A stretch of 64,000 nt of DNA from UBA4582 sp013204195 (GTDB taxonomy: Bacteria; Pseudomonadota; Gammaproteobacteria; Pseudomonadales; Azotimanducaceae), in the NCBI GenBank assembly GCA_963925735.1, contig CAWUUH010000003.1, forward strand, positions 1 through 64,000, written 5' to 3'. Positions within the stretch are counted from its first letter, which is position 1. Every line of letters begins with the position of its first letter. Positions 61,659-64,000 of the stretch are shown piece after piece. Made by a program: the position numbers and the translations under genes. The notes under the pieces are model-generated. The model saw only the letters and a program-made list of their open reading frames with translations, made no database searches and had not been told where the DNA came from.

Positions 61659-62252
61659 TCATTCATCCTCGATAGGGTTTACATTTTTAGTATCAGGCAC
61701 CTTGCGCCCTAACATTTTGCTGAGTGTACCATCCCTGTCGATGAACTCATGCTTGAGCGCAGCCAGACTATGCAGACAGGCACCAACGATGATGGATAAG
61801 GCCAGGTACCAATGGATCTCGCCCGCCAAGTCCTCTTGGTTGTCGACCCCAGTCAGACTCGCAGGAATCGTAAACCAGTCAAACACTGCCACACCCCGCC
61901 CATCTGCCGTCGTTATCAGATAACCACTAAGCCCCAACAGCGGAATCAAGACATAAAAGGTCCAATGTAGTGTCGATGCCAGCCTGGTCTGCAACCGATC
62001 ACCCGACATGACTGGCTGAACGCTGGCCCAACGCCAACCCAGACGCGCCAACCACACTAGCATCATCACGACACCCAAACTGCGATGTAAGTTAGGCCCC
62101 CGCTGATACCAGGCATCATAGTAATCCAGGTCAACCATCCACCATCCCAGGCAGAACATTCCCGTGATACCGATGGCCATAGACCAGTGAAAGATCAGCG
62201 TCACCCACCCATAACGCAGCGGTGTATTTTTAAGTGGGCCTAGTTGAAACAC
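61659..62252 (-). CDS. Cytochrome b561
   Basis: A 197-residue diheme membrane cytochrome b (CybB family), which transfers electrons from quinol to periplasmic partners. Four TM helices with heme-ligand His in FHWSMAIG, NLHRSLGVVM, ALHWTFYV-type TLHWTFYVLI and CLHSLAALKHEF. It starts at GTG with GAGG 4-5 nt upstream. The yceI start is 1 nt past its stop, so they are translationally coupled. The acceptor is unknown. Confidence 0.9.
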   Translation of the reverse strand: MFQLGPLKNTPLRYGWVTLIFHWSMAIGITGMFCLGWWMVDLDYYDAWYQRGPNLHRSLGVVMMLVWLARLGWRWASVQPVMSGDRLQTRLASTLHWTFYVLIPLLGLSGYLITTADGRGVAVFDWFTIPASLTGVDNQEDLAGEIHWYLALSIIVGACLHSLAALKHEFIDRDGTLSKMLGRKVPDTKNVNPIEDE

Positions 62253-62264
62253 GCAACCTCGCGA

Positions 62265-62957
62265 TTAATCTAGGGCAATCCGCACGCTCGAACCCGTGGG
62301 TTCAACGCAGCGGCTATCCTTGTGTCGTGCATTATTGACATAGGGCGAGACCGGGGTGATCGTGAGCGGCACCCGCAGTGTCGGCGCCAGCAACGCCGCC
62401 AAGGGTTCAGCGGCCGTTTCCATATCAAGCCACTGAGTAATCTCAGCCCGATTCAGGTGTACAGGAATTCGCCGATGTAAGGCTTGCATGGATTGGGGGG
62501 CTGCCGCCGTCACAATCGTGCAACTGTAGATCACTCGCTCAGCTTTTTCCCAGCGATCCCATAGACCTGCCAGGGCCAAGCCATTATCGGCATCCGCCTC
62601 CACATAATAAGGCACCTTGATACCCTGCTCGGTGCGCCACTCGTAATAGCCCGATACCGGAACGATACAACGTCGAGACTTGAACGCGTCGCGAAATGCT
62701 CGACTGGTCGCCAAGGTTTCAGATTTAGCATTAAACATGCTGTATTTTGAGCTAGGCTCTGGCGCCCAGTGCGGTACAAGCCACCAGCGCATTGCTGCCA
62801 GACAGCGGCGATCAGACCCGGTATAAACAACCTGAACCTGCTCGGTCGGCGCAATATTGTACTCGGTGGGCAAATCCGGCACTGGGCTGTCACTGCCCAG
62901 GATTTCCATCACGAACTGGGTCAGTGGTGCACTAACCACATTGAATCGACCACACAT
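62265..62957 (-). CDS. yedK: SRAP-family abasic-site protein YedK
   Basis: A 230-residue SOS response-associated peptidase (HMCES/YedK), which crosslinks to abasic sites in single-stranded DNA and shields them. Cys2 (MCGRFN) is the crosslinking residue. MFNAKSETLATSRAFRDAF, VPVSGYYEW (catalytic Glu) and ALHRRIPVHL (catalytic His) are conserved. AGGAG lies 6 nt before the ATG. No LexA box is seen in front. Confidence 0.93.
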   Translation of the reverse strand: MCGRFNVVSAPLTQFVMEILGSDSPVPDLPTEYNIAPTEQVQVVYTGSDRRCLAAMRWWLVPHWAPEPSSKYSMFNAKSETLATSRAFRDAFKSRRCIVPVSGYYEWRTEQGIKVPYYVEADADNGLALAGLWDRWEKAERVIYSCTIVTAAAPQSMQALHRRIPVHLNRAEITQWLDMETAAEPLAALLAPTLRVPLTITPVSPYVNNARHKDSRCVEPTGSSVRIALD

Positions 62958-63019
62958 ATCGGTCTCCTGCGGGTGAATCCTTTACCAAGACGCCAGGGCC
63001 CCAGTAGCCAGGACTCAAG

Positions 63020-63964
63020 TTAGCGAGTTGAGAGCGCATTCACCTCGGCCATTTCAGCATCGCTAAGGCGCCAGGCCGCAGCCGCAGCGTTTTGCTCAAC
63101 TTGCACAGCACTGGTGGCGCCGGCGATCACGCTGGATATGTAGGGCTTGGTTGCCAGCCAGCTCATGGCGAGCTCCAGCAGGGTTCGATCATGGGCCTGT
63201 GCAAACGCTGTGAGCTTATCGACAATAGCAAAATTCTGCTCTGACAAAGCCGCCGCGCCACGCTCACCCCAGGCTGCCAGCCGGGTACCTTGAGGGGCTG
63301 CCTCACCGCGCTGATATTTGCCCGTCAGCAAACCACTGGCCAGGGGGAAATACGGTAAAATGCCGATCCCGAAATGCTGGGCGGCAGGCACCACATCCTT
63401 CTCGATTCGTCGATCAATCAGGCTGTAATGATTCTGTGCCGTGACGAAGGGGTTTAATCCATGATGGCGGGCAGTCCAGTGGGCGTCCGTCAGTTGCCAG
63501 CCACTGAAATTCGAGTGGCCGATATAACGGACTTTGCCGCTGCGAACTAGATCGTCCAGGGCCCGCAGGGTTTCCTCGATGGGTGTTTGATCATCAGGCA
63601 CATGTTGCTGATAAAGATCGATGTAATCAGTACCCAGACGTTTCAAGCTGGCATCCACCGCATTCATGATATAGCGCCGTGAAGCGCCGCGCATTAAGTC
63701 CCCCGCCCCCATGGGATTCGCGAATTTACTGGCAATGATCACACTTGAACGATCCTTGCCCTTGATGGCTTGGCCCAGGTACTCCTCCGACAAACCATTC
63801 GGCCCGTAAATATCGGCACTATCGAAAAAATTGACGCCGACATCCAGCGCCGCATCTACCACCGCCGCAGTCGCCACCGCATCACACCGACGGCCAAAAT
63901 TATTACAGCCGATTCCAACAATCGACACCTTTAGCCCGGTGTTCCCCAGATTACGATATTCCAT
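63020..63964 (-). CDS. Aldo/keto reductase
   Basis: A 314-residue NADPH-dependent oxidoreductase of the AKR superfamily. The tetrad is Asp and Tyr in FFDSADIYG, Lys in IIASKF and His in YQQHVPD. The NADPH-binding ending has SSVIAGATSAVQVEQN. It resembles YajO/YdjG-type reductases of aldehydes or ketones. It lies about 60 bp upstream of yedK on the same strand. The gene is complete, its ATG being 36 bases from the window edge. Confidence 0.9.
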   Translation of the reverse strand: MEYRNLGNTGLKVSIVGIGCNNFGRRCDAVATAAVVDAALDVGVNFFDSADIYGPNGLSEEYLGQAIKGKDRSSVIIASKFANPMGAGDLMRGASRRYIMNAVDASLKRLGTDYIDLYQQHVPDDQTPIEETLRALDDLVRSGKVRYIGHSNFSGWQLTDAHWTARHHGLNPFVTAQNHYSLIDRRIEKDVVPAAQHFGIGILPYFPLASGLLTGKYQRGEAAPQGTRLAAWGERGAAALSEQNFAIVDKLTAFAQAHDRTLLELAMSWLATKPYISSVIAGATSAVQVEQNAAAAAWRLSDAEMAEVNALSTR

Positions 63965-64000
63965 AGATAGCGCTCTTATGCTGCATTGACCAATATTGGT

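Noticed and set aside
1..64000. Prophage, insertion sequence or defence island
   Set aside because: No integrase, transposase, phage structural, toxin-antitoxin or restriction genes were seen, and no long terminal repeats.

Overview
The window is 64 kb of bacterial chromosome with moderate GC, and every gene I can place looks gammaproteobacterial. Markers are RapA, Uup, DjlA, Xni, Prc, LonA, a NrdJa/NrdJb class II ribonucleotide reductase split as in Pseudomonas, an MdlA/MdlB-type exporter pair and DUF1244. Three acyl-CoA synthetases, several 2-oxoglutarate or PhyH dioxygenases, alpha/beta hydrolases and a cytosolic GH3 glucosidase suggest an aerobic, heterotrophic, probably marine generalist. 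I saw no rRNA, tRNA, prophage, insertion sequence, plasmid origin or CRISPR array, and I cannot name the species.

Layout. 1-3082: end of an AttEFGH-like ABC system. 3411-10606: an accessory catabolic stretch with an EthD protein, a GH3 glucosidase, two tandem TauD-type dioxygenases, gluconokinase, a PhyH dioxygenase and an esterase. 10639-22540: a long minus-strand block with an ABC exporter, hemH, an acyl-CoA synthetase, an oxidoreductase-SelD fusion coupled to a tiny ORF, an alpha/beta hydrolase and the MdlB/MdlA-like pair. 22687-27391: a split spermidine-synthase-like pair, a second acyl-CoA synthetase, a PilZ-like protein and an SDR. 28017-32780: nrdJa-nrdJb-thyA and a VIT1/CCC1 transporter, preceded by a convincing NrdR box pair and a long leader. 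32786-43602: Uup, DUF1244, RapA, SlyD-like PPIase, a tRNA-queuosine mannosyltransferase-like protein, ferredoxin reductase, threonine ammonia-lyase, signal peptidase I and a small membrane protein. 43707-53611: alpha/beta hydrolase, FkpA-like PPIase, Prc, nitroreductase, Lon, a lactate-dehydrogenase-like enzyme and an unknown membrane protein. 53626-63964: DjlA, hydrolase, phosphomannomutase, Xni, YcaQ-like glycosylase, a third acyl-CoA synthetase, a small unknown protein, YceI/cytochrome b561, YedK and an aldo/keto reductase.

How parts fit together. nrdJab and thyA form a dNTP-supply unit under probable NrdR control. Prc, FkpA and Lon form an envelope and cytosol quality-control neighbourhood, and lon carries a recognisable heat-shock promoter. 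The dioxygenase/glucosidase stretch could degrade a glycosylated organic compound, but no substrate can be read from the sequence.

Most unusual signals. Short tandem repeats (7-14 bp units) occur at four of the twelve convergent gene junctions. A DUF3524/QTMAN-like glycosyltransferase is present. An oxidoreductase-SelD fusion appears without other selenium genes in view. A spermidine-synthase-like domain has an apparent signal peptide and lacks the usual catalytic motif. The nrdJ leader is about 370 nt and carries a possible small ORF and a strong hairpin.
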